A stretch of 49,132 bases of DNA, from positions 1-49,132 of the forward strand of contig CAKPDJ010000006.1 of NCBI GenBank assembly GCA_934148875.1, in the 5' to 3' direction. Source of the stretch: an uncultured Bacilli bacterium. GTDB taxonomy: Bacteria > Bacillota_I > Bacilli_A > RF39 > UBA660. Below the pieces are notes generated by a model. It had not been told where the DNA came from, did no database searches, and was given only the letters and a program-made list of their open reading frames with translations. Of this stretch, positions 15,503 to 23,293 are shown one piece after another (position 1 is the first letter of the stretch; each line of letters begins with the position of its first letter). The position numbers were made by a program, and so were the translations under genes.

Positions 15503-15900
15503 TGAATAATAATGAATTGTATAAAAAACGTAGTGATTTAATAATTGATTACATTTCACAAATACTTGTCTATGGTTCTAATACTAATGGTAGTATTTCT
15601 ATTGATAAAAATCAGTTTGATGACGGAAAGTATTTAATATTAACGGTAAGTGTTATTAAAAATAGTTATTTTAGATGGCATGATTTAGGAATATTAGCTA
15701 ATGATAGTGTTAACTTCTATAAATTTGTTTTAAGTAATATTTTAGATAAGTTTAAGACATTTAATATTAATTTTGATAATAATAAAGTTATAATTTCTAG
15801 CTCAGTTAACTGTAACAAATTAGACATTCATTTTACATGTACTAATCAAAAAGAAAAAGATTGGTTTCAAAAACAGGAAAAATTATTCTATAATAGATAG
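15502..15900 (+). CDS. Hypothetical protein (132 aa)
   Basis: No family recognised. Soluble, Asn/Lys/Ile-rich, predicted mixed alpha/beta (SISIDKNQFDDGKYLILTVSV... KVIISSSVNCNKLDIHFTC). No signal or membrane segment. Starts within the TAATG overlap with the preceding gene and ends 18 nt before the next, in the der-to-SpoVIF run. Confidence 0.7.
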   Translation: MNNNELYKKRSDLIIDYISQILVYGSNTNGSISIDKNQFDDGKYLILTVSVIKNSYFRWHDLGILANDSVNFYKFVLSNILDKFKTFNINFDNNKVIISSSVNCNKLDIHFTCTNQKEKDWFQKQEKLFYNR

Positions 15901-15918
15901 TATAGTGGGAGGTTTATT

Positions 15919-16113
15919 ATGGGATGGTTTTTAGATAGAAAAGATCCTAAAACAGAACTTGAAGGATTAGAAAGAGCTCAAAGAATACTAGATGAAAGAT
16001 ATCAAAAAGGGCAAGTAATGGATATTGTTTATCAAAAACAGTGTCTTGAATTTCAAAAACGTCGTGAAAAATATGAAAAAAAGTTAAAAAAAAGTGGTAA
16101 ATATTACGATTAA
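15919..16113 (+). CDS. Small SHOCT-like protein (64 aa)
   Basis: Highly charged and helical. The segment AQRILDERYQKGQVMDIVYQKQCLEFQKRREKYEKK resembles, across its two parts, the SHOCT short C-terminal motif (LxxL...G.I...Ey...K..L). It has a GGGAGG site 7 nt before ATG. It may be an oligomerisation or regulatory module on its own. SHOCT assignment is tentative. Confidence 0.65.
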   Translation: MGWFLDRKDPKTELEGLERAQRILDERYQKGQVMDIVYQKQCLEFQKRREKYEKKLKKSGKYYD

Positions 16114-16156
16114 CATATTGAAACCTTTTACATATAATTATGTAGGAGGTTTTTTT

Positions 16157-16396
16157 ATGTTTGGAGATGCTTTTTTTAAGAAGGTTGAGAATAAGTCAGG
16201 GGTTAGTAAAGAAACAATATTATCACTAGCAAATAAACTTCAAAATTCTAATATGAAGGATGAAAAAGTTTTAAGAAGTTTAGTACAAGAGATAGGTGAA
16301 GTTGCTGGTAGGGAAGTAAGTAAAGAAAAGGAAGATAAAATAGTTAATGCTATTATTAAGGATAATGTTCCTAAAGATATTGATAAGATGATTTAA
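16157..16396 (+). CDS. SpoVIF-like sporulation protein
   Basis: 79 aa from ATG 16157 (MFGDAFFKKVENKSGV), with TAGGAGG just upstream; the longer frame lacks a usable site. It follows the stage VI sporulation protein F pattern throughout: short N-terminal FFKKVE-K-GV, SKETILSLANKLQNSN, MKDEKVLRSLVQEI, and the diagnostic SKEKEDKIVNAI followed by PKDIDKM. In Bacillus, SpoVIF is a forespore/mother-cell factor needed for late coat formation. Next to spoIVA two genes downstream, supporting a sporulation cluster. Confidence 0.85.
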   Translation: MFGDAFFKKVENKSGVSKETILSLANKLQNSNMKDEKVLRSLVQEIGEVAGREVSKEKEDKIVNAIIKDNVPKDIDKMI

Positions 16397-16466
16397 TTTA
16401 ATCTTTTTCTTGATTTTATATTTTGAATATGCTATTTTATATATACTTGTATTGAGGTGAAATAGT

Positions 16467-16937
16467 ATGTTTAATAAAAAAGATTTTTATTTGTATGATG
16501 GTTTTTATTTTGATGATGATATATTTTGTCAATCTGGTATCAGTAAGACGACTGGTTTTGATTTGATGTTTTTGTTACAAAATTATGAAGAAGTTTATAA
16601 GTTAGAAAATGGTACTTTATTGAAACAGGATAAACAAGAAATGACTGGTTTTGTTGGTGGACCAGACAATAGTAATAGAGAATTCTGTTATACTATTAAT
16701 AATAATAGGGTTATACTTATTCCGGCTGTTATCTACTATGGTATCGCTAAATCAGGACAATTACTTGCTTATTATCCTAGTAAAAATGTACGTGATATTA
16801 TGTTTAATCAATTAATGAATTATAATATTAATGTAATCATTAGTGATATGTGTAGAAGTAAAGATGTAATTGATGAATATAGTAAACATCAAAAATTAAT
16901 CAAATCTTATAAAAGTTTAAGTGATATTAATAAGTAA
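16467..16937 (+). CDS. Hypothetical protein (156 aa) between SpoVIF and SpoIVA
   Basis: No family recognised. Aromatic-rich N-terminus (KKDFYLYDGFYFDDDIFC), a central GGPDNSNREFCYTI and a C-terminal helical segment with MNYNINVIISDMCRSKDVI. No signal peptide. Has its own Shine-Dalgarno (TTGAGGTGA) and a terminator right after the stop. Flanked on both sides by sporulation genes, so a sporulation role is a reasonable guess only. Confidence 0.7.
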   Translation: MFNKKDFYLYDGFYFDDDIFCQSGISKTTGFDLMFLLQNYEEVYKLENGTLLKQDKQEMTGFVGGPDNSNREFCYTINNNRVILIPAVIYYGIAKSGQLLAYYPSKNVRDIMFNQLMNYNINVIISDMCRSKDVIDEYSKHQKLIKSYKSLSDINK

Positions 16938-16960
16938 TCATATGATTACTTTTTCTTTTG
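16933..16960 (+). terminator. Terminator before spoIVA
   Basis: AGTAATCA (16933-16940) / TGATTACT (16943-16950), overlapping the stop codon region, followed by a T-rich run. Confidence 0.75.
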
Positions 16961-16968
16961 TCCTTTAG

Positions 16969-16996
16969 TCATAAACTACTTTTATTCTCATATAGT
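16969..16996 (+). promoter_or_regulatory. Sigma-E-like promoter of spoIVA
   Basis: TCATAAA (16969-16975) and CATATAGT (16989-16996), spacer 13 nt, resemble the mother-cell sigma-E consensus (ATATT-like -35, CATACAxT -10). The position about 30 nt before ATG fits; spoIVA is a sigma-E gene in Bacillus. Confidence 0.5.
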
Positions 16997-17027
16997 TAAA
17001 TGAATAAGAGAAAGTGAGTGTTTAGTT

Positions 17028-18503
17028 ATGGATAAAAAAGAGATAATAAAGAATATTGCTTTACGTACTGGTGGAGATATTTATTTTGGAGTTGTTGGAG
17101 CAGTTAGAACTGGTAAGAGTACTTTTATAAAAAAAGTCGTTGAAAATTTAATTGTTCCTAATATTGAAGATGAATATGAAAGAAAAAGAGCTTTAGATGA
17201 AGTTCCACAAAGTGCGGCTGGTAAAACGATTATGACTACTGAGCCTAAGTTTGTTCCTAATGTTGCATCTAAAGTACAGATTGATGATTTTAGCTGTAAT
17301 ATAAGGCTTATCGATTGTGTTGGTTATTTAATTGATAATGCTAAAGGGGCAGAAGATGAAAACGGTCCTAGACTTGTTAAAACACCTTGGTATGACGACC
17401 CTATTGCTTTTAGTGAAGCAGCTGAAATAGGAACCGAAAAAGTTATTAAAGATCATTCTACTATTGGAATTGTAGTAACCACTGATGGTTCAATTGGTGA
17501 ATTTACTAGAAATGATTACTTAGAAGCTGAAACTAGAGTAATTAAAGAATTAAAAGAAATTAATAAACCATTTATCGTTATAGTTAATTCAACACATCCT
17601 ATGCTTCCTGAAACAGAGAAGATATGTGAGAAATTAAAAGAAGAATATGATGTTCCAGTACTCCCTATGAATATTGAAGCTATGAACCAAAAAGATATGT
17701 ATGATATTTTAAGAGAAGCTTTATATGAATTTCCTATTTTAGAAGTTAAAATTAATATGCCTGAATGGATAGCTATTTTAAATCCTAAAAATGAAATTAA
17801 AAAGAGTTATATAGAAGCAATTCGTGAGAGTGTTGTTGAAATAGATAAATTAAGGGATGTAGAAAAAATTAATGAACATTTCTTAAACGTAGAAAATATA
17901 TCTAAATCTTATTTATCTGATATTGATCCTTCAACTGGTGTTGTTACTATTAATTTAGAAGCTCCAAGTGAGTTATATAATAAAGTTTTAACTGATATCA
18001 TCCATGTTGATGTTACTAGTAAGGCTCAGTTACTATCATTATTTCAAGATTATAATGAAGCAAAACGCGAATATGATCAGATTAAGTATGCACTTAAAAT
18101 GGTTAAACAAACTGGTTATGGTGTAGCTTCTCCTACTTTGGATGATATGAAACTAGATACACCTGAGATTACTAAACAAGGTCCTAGATATGGTGTTAAA
18201 CTTCGTGCTACAGCTCCATCAATTCATATGATAAGAGTTGATGTTAATTCAACATTTGAGCCAATTATTGGAAGTGAAATGCAAAGTAAAGAATTAATTG
18301 ATTATCTAATGAAGGATAAGGAAAAAGATCCTAGTAGTATTTGGAAAAGTGAAATCTTTGGTAGAAGTTTGGATGTAATTGTACAGGAAGGTATTCAATC
18401 TAAAATTAGTATGATGCCTGATAATATTCGCTTTAAACTACAAAATACTTTAACTAAAATAGTTAATAAGGGCTCTAATAATATGATTGCATTTGTGTTA
18501 TAA
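17028..18503 (+). CDS. spoIVA: Stage IV sporulation protein A (coat morphogenetic ATPase)
   Basis: 491 aa, family length 492. SpoIVA polymerises around the forespore using ATP and forms the basement layer of the coat, recruited by SpoVM. Walker A GAVRTGKST (24-32), the SpoIVA signature PQSAAGKTIMTTEPKFVPN, G3-like DCVGYLIDNAKGA, then TPWYDDPIAFSEAAEIGTEKVI, and VNSTHP as the G4 position. The C-terminus is hydrophobic and membrane-seeking (NNMIAFVL) as expected. Monogenic between terminators. Its presence is the strongest evidence that the organism makes endospores. SpoVM was not found in the window. Confidence 0.97.
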   Translation: MDKKEIIKNIALRTGGDIYFGVVGAVRTGKSTFIKKVVENLIVPNIEDEYERKRALDEVPQSAAGKTIMTTEPKFVPNVASKVQIDDFSCNIRLIDCVGYLIDNAKGAEDENGPRLVKTPWYDDPIAFSEAAEIGTEKVIKDHSTIGIVVTTDGSIGEFTRNDYLEAETRVIKELKEINKPFIVIVNSTHPMLPETEKICEKLKEEYDVPVLPMNIEAMNQKDMYDILREALYEFPILEVKINMPEWIAILNPKNEIKKSYIEAIRESVVEIDKLRDVEKINEHFLNVENISKSYLSDIDPSTGVVTINLEAPSELYNKVLTDIIHVDVTSKAQLLSLFQDYNEAKREYDQIKYALKMVKQTGYGVASPTLDDMKLDTPEITKQGPRYGVKLRATAPSIHMIRVDVNSTFEPIIGSEMQSKELIDYLMKDKEKDPSSIWKSEIFGRSLDVIVQEGIQSKISMMPDNIRFKLQNTLTKIVNKGSNNMIAFVL

Positions 18504-18524
18504 GAAGAGAAATCTTCTTTTTTT
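18503..18524 (+). terminator. Terminator of spoIVA
   Basis: AGAAGA (18503-18508), GAAA loop, TCTTCT (18513-18518), T run. Confidence 0.85.
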
Positions 18525-18559
18525 CTTGGGTTTGTGGTATATTATTGATGGTGATTATA

Positions 18560-19018
18560 ATGGATTTATTGAAAGAAAAATATGTTATACTTGAAATTAT
18601 TCCAACTGGTATAGATAGAAACCATGGTGAAATAGTTCAATTATCTGCTTTAAAGTTGGATGGTTTAAAACTACTAGATAGATTTGATTATAGATTAGTT
18701 GAAGAAAAAGTACCAATACATGAGTTTATTGAAATGTGTAGCTATGATAAGGATAACTTTATTTATGTTGATAATACTAATATAATGTTAGATAAGCTTA
18801 GAGATTTTATTGGTGATTTGCCACTACTAATTATTGATAATATGTATACTAGAAATTTTTTAGATATATTTGATAATAATAAAGAGTGTGTGTTTGATTA
18901 TATGAATATTAATAATAGTGATGATGCGATACAGGAAATGATTAATAAATATAAATTGGAAGAGAGTAATTATATAGTTGATCTTATTTATGAAGCATTA
19001 ATACGTGAATTAGGTTGA
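18560..19018 (+). CDS. Degenerate DnaQ-like (DEDD exonuclease fold) protein
   Basis: 152 aa from ATG 18560 with ATGGTGAT upstream. The N-terminal strand-turn YVILEIIPTGIDRNHGEIVQLSALKL follows the Exo I motif of DnaQ-type 3'-5' exonucleases (VxDxETTG...EIIQIGAV), but the catalytic D-x-E is E-x-I, so metal binding should be lost. A later LLIIDNMYTRNFLDIF resembles Exo II (AHNAxFDxxFL), again without the His/Asp. Probably a non-catalytic relative. It lies alone between spoIVA and the HU gene. Confidence 0.5.
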   Translation: MDLLKEKYVILEIIPTGIDRNHGEIVQLSALKLDGLKLLDRFDYRLVEEKVPIHEFIEMCSYDKDNFIYVDNTNIMLDKLRDFIGDLPLLIIDNMYTRNFLDIFDNNKECVFDYMNINNSDDAIQEMINKYKLEESNYIVDLIYEALIRELG

Positions 19019-19138
19019 TTTTCTAAGCTTTTTTTGTAAAATTGGTGTCAATTTGTTGATTTTATTATTATTTCATGCTATTCTGTATATGTAAGCATAG
19101 TATGTGCTTAAATAAAAAAATTATGGAGGTTTATGAAC

Positions 19139-19411
19139 ATGAAAAAAGCAGAATTAGTAGAAGTAGTAGCAGAAAAAGCAGGTTTAACTAAAGCAGATGC
19201 AACTCGTGCAATCGATGCTACATTTGAAGCTATCAAAGGAGTATTAGCTAAAGGAGATAAAATCACTGTTCCTGGATTTGGTACTTTCTCAGTAAGTGAA
19301 AGAGCTGCTCGTGAAGGACGTAATCCACAAACTGGTGCTACAGTTAAAATTGCTGCTAGCAAATCAGCTAAGTTTAAACAAAGTTCAGCTTTAAAAGAAA
19401 CTCTTAACTAA
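19139..19411 (+). CDS. hup: DNA-binding protein HU
   Basis: 90 aa. Histone-like nucleoid protein, bends and compacts DNA as a dimer. N-terminal helical body (MKKAELVEVVAEKAGLTKADA) and the beta-arm signature GFGTFSVSERAAREGRNPQTG with the intercalating Pro, ending in KETLN. ATG 19139 (8 nt from GGAGGT) is preferred to ATG 19133 (2 nt). Codon use is noticeably less AT-biased, as for a highly expressed gene. The spoIVA-hbs order matches Bacillus. Confidence 0.97.
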   Translation: MKKAELVEVVAEKAGLTKADATRAIDATFEAIKGVLAKGDKITVPGFGTFSVSERAAREGRNPQTGATVKIAASKSAKFKQSSALKETLN

Positions 19412-19430
19412 TATAGATTAAGTAGTCGTA

Positions 19431-19460
19431 AAGGGATGAGAAATCATCCTTTTTTCTTTT
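19431..19460 (+). terminator. Terminator of the HU gene
   Basis: AAGGGATGA (19431-19439) / TCATCCTTT (19444-19452) with one G-T pair, followed by T-rich sequence. Confidence 0.8.
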
Positions 19461-19590
19461 TTTGACAGTACTTTTATGTTTAATATTATTTTGTATTATT
19501 ATTCTTGATTTACATTTTTATATTCATATTATAATTTAATTCAATTGTGCTTTTGATTGAAAAAGGTTATAATATAATTAGGTGAATTAT

Positions 19591-20694
19591 ATGCTTAATA
19601 CCGCACTAAAATTAATACAGAAAATAGAAGAGAATGGTTTTACTGCCTATATAGTTGGTGGTTTTGTACGTGATTATATTTTAGGTTTAAATTCTAATGA
19701 TATAGATATTTGTACTAATGCTCAACCGATGGATATTCGTCGTATTTTTAAAAATGCTTGTCTTCCTAATGAAGCTTATGGTTCTATTACTGTTGTATTA
19801 AGAAATGTACGTTTTGAAATAACTACTTTTCGTAGGGAAATAACTTATATTAATAATCGTAAACCTATTGAGTTTGAATATATTGATGATTTACTTGAAG
19901 ATTTGAAGAGAAGAGATTTTCGCATTAATACTATGTGTATGGATAAAAACGGAAACGTTATAGATTTACTCAATGGTAAAGAAGATATTGAGCATAGGGA
20001 AATTAATACTGTTGGTAATAGTTATTTGAAATTTAGTGAAGATGCACTTCGTATTTTAAGGGCTGTTCGTTTTGCTACTAGTTTAGATTTTAAGTTAAGT
20101 GCTGATGTAAAAAAAGCTATTTTGGAAACAAAGCATTATGTCAGAAATTTGTCTTTTAATCGTAAAAAAGAAGAATTAAATAAAATATTTACTAGTATTC
20201 ATGTTCGTTATGGAATTAGGTTATTGATAGAACTTGGTTTGGATAAAGAATTACAGTTAAATAATTTATCTAAGATTACTAATTTTGATGATTTGATGGG
20301 AATTTGGGCTCAACTTGATGTTGATAATATTTATAGTTTTTCTAAAAATGAAATGCAAATTATGAATCAAATACGTACGGTATTAAAACTTGATAATTTA
20401 GATCCTATTGTCTTATATAAGTATGGATTATACGTTAATAGTGTTGCTGCTGGTATTAAGAATATTGATAAAAAGATAGTTACATATAAGTATAATAGTT
20501 TACCTATAAAATGTAGAGGTGATATACTTATTAATGGCGTTGATATTATTAAGATACTTAATATTAATCCAGGAAAAAGTTTAAGAACTATACTTGATGA
20601 TGTTGAAAATAAGATTTTACTTGGTGAATTAGAAAATGATTATTCAAAATTAAGTGATTATATTATAAATCAATATGGTAGTACACATATTTAA
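19591..20694 (+). CDS. cca: CCA-adding tRNA nucleotidyltransferase
   Basis: 367 aa from ATG 19591 (AGGTGA upstream; GTG 19582 lies inside the ribosome site). Adds or repairs the 3'-CCA of tRNAs. Class II polymerase-beta-like head: YIVGGFVRDYILG, SNDIDICTNA (metal Asp pair), then RRDFRINTM and the body motif EDALRILRAVRFATSLDF with the nucleotide-selecting basic residues. The tail domain is shorter than in Bacillus (about 400). TATAAT-like sequence about 20 nt before the start implies a short leader. Confidence 0.95.
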   Translation: MLNTALKLIQKIEENGFTAYIVGGFVRDYILGLNSNDIDICTNAQPMDIRRIFKNACLPNEAYGSITVVLRNVRFEITTFRREITYINNRKPIEFEYIDDLLEDLKRRDFRINTMCMDKNGNVIDLLNGKEDIEHREINTVGNSYLKFSEDALRILRAVRFATSLDFKLSADVKKAILETKHYVRNLSFNRKKEELNKIFTSIHVRYGIRLLIELGLDKELQLNNLSKITNFDDLMGIWAQLDVDNIYSFSKNEMQIMNQIRTVLKLDNLDPIVLYKYGLYVNSVAAGIKNIDKKIVTYKYNSLPIKCRGDILINGVDIIKILNINPGKSLRTILDDVENKILLGELENDYSKLSDYIINQYGSTHI

Positions 20695-20710
20695 TGGTGT
20701 ACTTTTTTTA
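20680..20710 (+). terminator. Terminator of cca
   Basis: AGTACAC (20680-20686) / GTGTACT (20697-20703), spanning the stop codon, then TTTTTT. Confidence 0.8.
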
Positions 20711-20748
20711 TTATTTTGGTATAATAGTTAATTAAAAGGAGGTCTTTT

Positions 20749-21429
20749 ATGAAAAGTAGTAAATTGGTGGAAATACTAAAAAAAGGTAATTTTGTAGTAC
20801 CGTTTTATTTATTTCAATTGAAGGATAGGTTTAATTTGTCTTTTGATAGTTTTATTTTTCTTGTTTATTTATCTAATTTAGGAAGTAATATTATATTTGA
20901 TCCTAATCGTTTTGCTACTGATTTGGGACTTTCAATGGAAAATATTTTATCTTATATTGATGAACTTACTGAGAAAAAATATATTAGTATAGAAGTTATT
21001 AAAAATGATAAAAATGTTATGGAAGAATATGTAATTCTTGATATGTTTTATGAAAAGCTTACTAATTTTATGATTGATGATATTAATCAAGCTAAGATTG
21101 AAGATGAGAAAAATAGTAATATTTATGAAGCAATAGAAAAGGAATTTGCTAGACCTCTTACATCTATTGAATATGAAATTATATCTGCTTGGTTAGAGGA
21201 TGGTACTAGTGAAGAATTAATACTTGAAGCGTTAAAAGAAGCTGTTTATAGTGGTGTATGTAATTTAAGATATATTGATAAAATCTTATATGAATGGGGT
21301 AAAAAGGGAATTAAAAATGCTAAAGATGTAGAAAAAAATCGTATTAATTTTAGAGAGAAACAAGAGAAAAAAGAAAAGTTGGAGTTGTTTGATTATGACT
21401 GGTTTGATGACGAAGAAGGAGAAGATTGA
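20749..21429 (+). CDS. dnaD: Primosomal protein DnaD
   Basis: 226 aa. DNA-remodelling replication-initiation/restart protein of Firmicutes. N-terminal winged helix (VPFYLFQLKDRFNLSFDSFIFLVYL...FATDLGLSMENILSYIDEL) and C-terminal DnaB_2/DnaD domain (EFARPLTSIEYEIISAWLEDG, LILEALKEAV, NLRYIDKILYEWGKKG), ending with an acidic tail DYDWFDDEEGED. AAGGAGG precedes ATG. Overlaps nth by about 20 nt, the conserved dnaD-nth pair of Bacilli. Confidence 0.93.
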   Translation: MKSSKLVEILKKGNFVVPFYLFQLKDRFNLSFDSFIFLVYLSNLGSNIIFDPNRFATDLGLSMENILSYIDELTEKKYISIEVIKNDKNVMEEYVILDMFYEKLTNFMIDDINQAKIEDEKNSNIYEAIEKEFARPLTSIEYEIISAWLEDGTSEELILEALKEAVYSGVCNLRYIDKILYEWGKKGIKNAKDVEKNRINFREKQEKKEKLELFDYDWFDDEEGED

Positions 21430-22030
21430 TTTAACTAGTAATTATCTTGATTTATTGTTTCCTAATCCTAAATGTGAACTTTTATATAATAAGGATTATG
21501 AATTATTAATTGCTGTTATGCTTAGTGCTCAAGCTACTGATAAGAGTGTTAACTTGGTGACTAGTGTTTTATTTGATAAGTATAAGACTCTTGAAGAGCT
21601 TAAGGATGCTAAGCTTGAAGATATTATTAGTATAATTCGTTCTATTGGTACTTATAATCGTAAGGCTAAGTACTTACTTGATATAGCTAATATTTTGTAT
21701 TACCAATATAATGGTGTTGTTCCTAATGATAGAAGTAAACTTGAAGCTATGCCTGGTGTTGGTAGGAAAGTTGCTAATGTTGTTTTAAGTGAATGGTTTA
21801 AGGAACATAATATAGCTGTTGATACTCATGTTGAAAGGGTTAGTAAGAGGTTAGGTATTGCTAAAAAGGATAGTTCTGTACTGGAAGTTGAGGATAAGCT
21901 TCAAAGCTTTTTCCCTAAAGATGAATGGAGTAGAAGACATTTACAAATGGTTTTGTTTGGGAGATATTATTGTAAAAGTCAGAAACCATTATGTGAAGAT
22001 TGTAAACTTAGGGATATATGTAAAAAATAG
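21407..22030 (+). CDS. nth: Endonuclease III (base-excision DNA glycosylase/AP lyase)
   Basis: About 207 aa (ATG 21407; ATG 21395 is also possible). Removes oxidised pyrimidines and nicks AP sites. Helix-hairpin-helix with catalytic Lys ALEAMPGVGRKVANV-type segment, VDTHVERVSKRLG with the catalytic Asp, and the C-terminal [4Fe-4S] cysteines in CKSQKPLCEDCKLRDIC (C-x6-C-x2-C-x5-C). Its start lies inside dnaD. Confidence 0.95.
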   Translation: MTKKEKIDLTSNYLDLLFPNPKCELLYNKDYELLIAVMLSAQATDKSVNLVTSVLFDKYKTLEELKDAKLEDIISIIRSIGTYNRKAKYLLDIANILYYQYNGVVPNDRSKLEAMPGVGRKVANVVLSEWFKEHNIAVDTHVERVSKRLGIAKKDSSVLEVEDKLQSFFPKDEWSRRHLQMVLFGRYYCKSQKPLCEDCKLRDICKK

Positions 22031-22067
22031 ATACTGCTTTTTATACAGTATCTATTTTGTTTTTTTA
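22028..22067 (+). terminator. Terminator between nth and mscL
   Basis: TAGATACTG (22028-22036) / CAGTATCTA (22046-22054) with a 9-nt loop, followed by a T-rich run; the flanking A run also makes it plausible for the convergent mscL transcript. Confidence 0.75.
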
Positions 22068-22456
22068 TTCTTTTTTAACAAATCTCTAATTTCTTCTAAT
22101 ATGATAGTTTCGTCACTTTTAGCTGGTGGCGTTTCTTCCTTTTCTTCTTTCTTTTTGGTTTTTTCAGTAATGGCATTAATTGTTTTTACAAAAATAAAAA
22201 TACAAAAAGCAACAATTAAGAAATCAATAATATTTTGAATGAAGTTACCATAATAAATGGTGGCATCTTTAAATTTTAGAGTTAAGTTTGTAAAATTGAT
22301 TCCTCCTAATATTACACCAATTATAGGCATTAATATGTCATTTACTAGTGATGTAACAATTTTACCAAAAGCTGATCCAACAATGACACCAACAGCCAAA
22401 TCTACTACATTACCACGGGCTATAAATTCTTTGAATTCTGCAAATATTTTTTTCAT
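22052..22456 (-). CDS. mscL: Large-conductance mechanosensitive channel MscL
   Basis: 134 aa, normal length. Homopentameric membrane emergency valve opening on hypo-osmotic shock. N-terminal amphipathic helix plus TM1 (FKEFIARGNVVDLAVGVIVG, AFGKIVTSLVNDILMPIIG) with the conserved gate region, periplasmic loop, TM2 (FIQNIIDFLIVAFCIFIFVK), and a charged cytoplasmic helix with KKKEEKEE and EEIRDLLKK. AGGTAC-type upstream sequence at the start. Alone on the minus strand between nth and the ZIP transporter. Confidence 0.97.
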   Translation of the reverse strand: MKKIFAEFKEFIARGNVVDLAVGVIVGSAFGKIVTSLVNDILMPIIGVILGGINFTNLTLKFKDATIYYGNFIQNIIDFLIVAFCIFIFVKTINAITEKTKKKEEKEETPPAKSDETIILEEIRDLLKKNKKTK

Positions 22457-22532
22457 TTTGTACCTCCGACTATAATTATAACAAATAAATACAAAAAATT
22501 ATAGCGTATGCATATAATTAATTGGTGATAGA

Positions 22533-23273
22533 ATGATGCCTTTTATATTAACTTTTTTAGCTGGTTGTTCAACATTGATAGGTTATTTGTTTATTTATTT
22601 AAATAATAAATCTAATAAAGTATTAATCTCTTCTTTGGCTTTTGCAAGTGGGGTTATGTTTTTAATATCTGTTGTTGATTTGATACCTTCTTCTTTTTTG
22701 AATATAAGTACTGTATATTATGCGGTTCCTTCATTTTTGATGGTTAGTGTTTGTGTTGTTTTGGGAATTGTTTTTTCGATGTTGATTGATAAGTATTTGC
22801 CTGATAATTCTTATAGTGATTCTGGTTTGTATAGAGTAGGTATGATATCTATGTTAGCTATTATGTTTCATAATATTCCAGAGGGTATAGCTACTTTTTT
22901 GACATCAAGTCATGATATTAAGTTAGGTATAACTTTGGCTACAGCACTAGCTCTTCATAATATTCCTGAAGGAATAGGAGTGGCTATACCTATTTATTAT
23001 AGTACCAACAGTAAAATTAAGGCATTTTTGTACACTTTAGTTTCGGGAATGAGTGAATTTTTAGGTGCAGTTTTTGCTTCTATATTTTTAATAAACTTTA
23101 ATAGTGATTTATTTATGGGATGTCTTTATGCTATTATAGCTGGTATAATGTTGCAGATTTCTATTTATGAATTGTTGCCTTCTAGTTTAAAATATAAAAA
23201 TTATATTCGTACATTTATATATTTTGTAGTTGGAATTGTTTTTATGATGATAAGTATTGCTTTGTTACATTAA
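22533..23273 (+). CDS. ZIP-family divalent metal transporter (ZupT-like)
   Basis: 246 aa, about eight membrane segments. Two copies of the metal-site motif HNIPEG, at 113-118 (TM4) and 142-147 (TM5), are diagnostic of the GufA/ZupT branch that imports Zn2+ and sometimes Fe2+/Mn2+. The variable loop between TM3 and TM4 is short and not His-rich. GGTGAT lies upstream of the two adjacent ATGs. Monocistronic. Confidence 0.92.
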   Translation: MMPFILTFLAGCSTLIGYLFIYLNNKSNKVLISSLAFASGVMFLISVVDLIPSSFLNISTVYYAVPSFLMVSVCVVLGIVFSMLIDKYLPDNSYSDSGLYRVGMISMLAIMFHNIPEGIATFLTSSHDIKLGITLATALALHNIPEGIGVAIPIYYSTNSKIKAFLYTLVSGMSEFLGAVFASIFLINFNSDLFMGCLYAIIAGIMLQISIYELLPSSLKYKNYIRTFIYFVVGIVFMMISIALLH

Positions 23274-23293
23274 AAAAGGACTTGTGTCCTTTT
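23274..23293. terminator. Bidirectional terminator between ZIP and PBP1 genes
   Basis: AAAAGGAC (23274-23281), TTGT loop, GTCCTTTT (23286-23293), between convergent genes. Confidence 0.75.
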
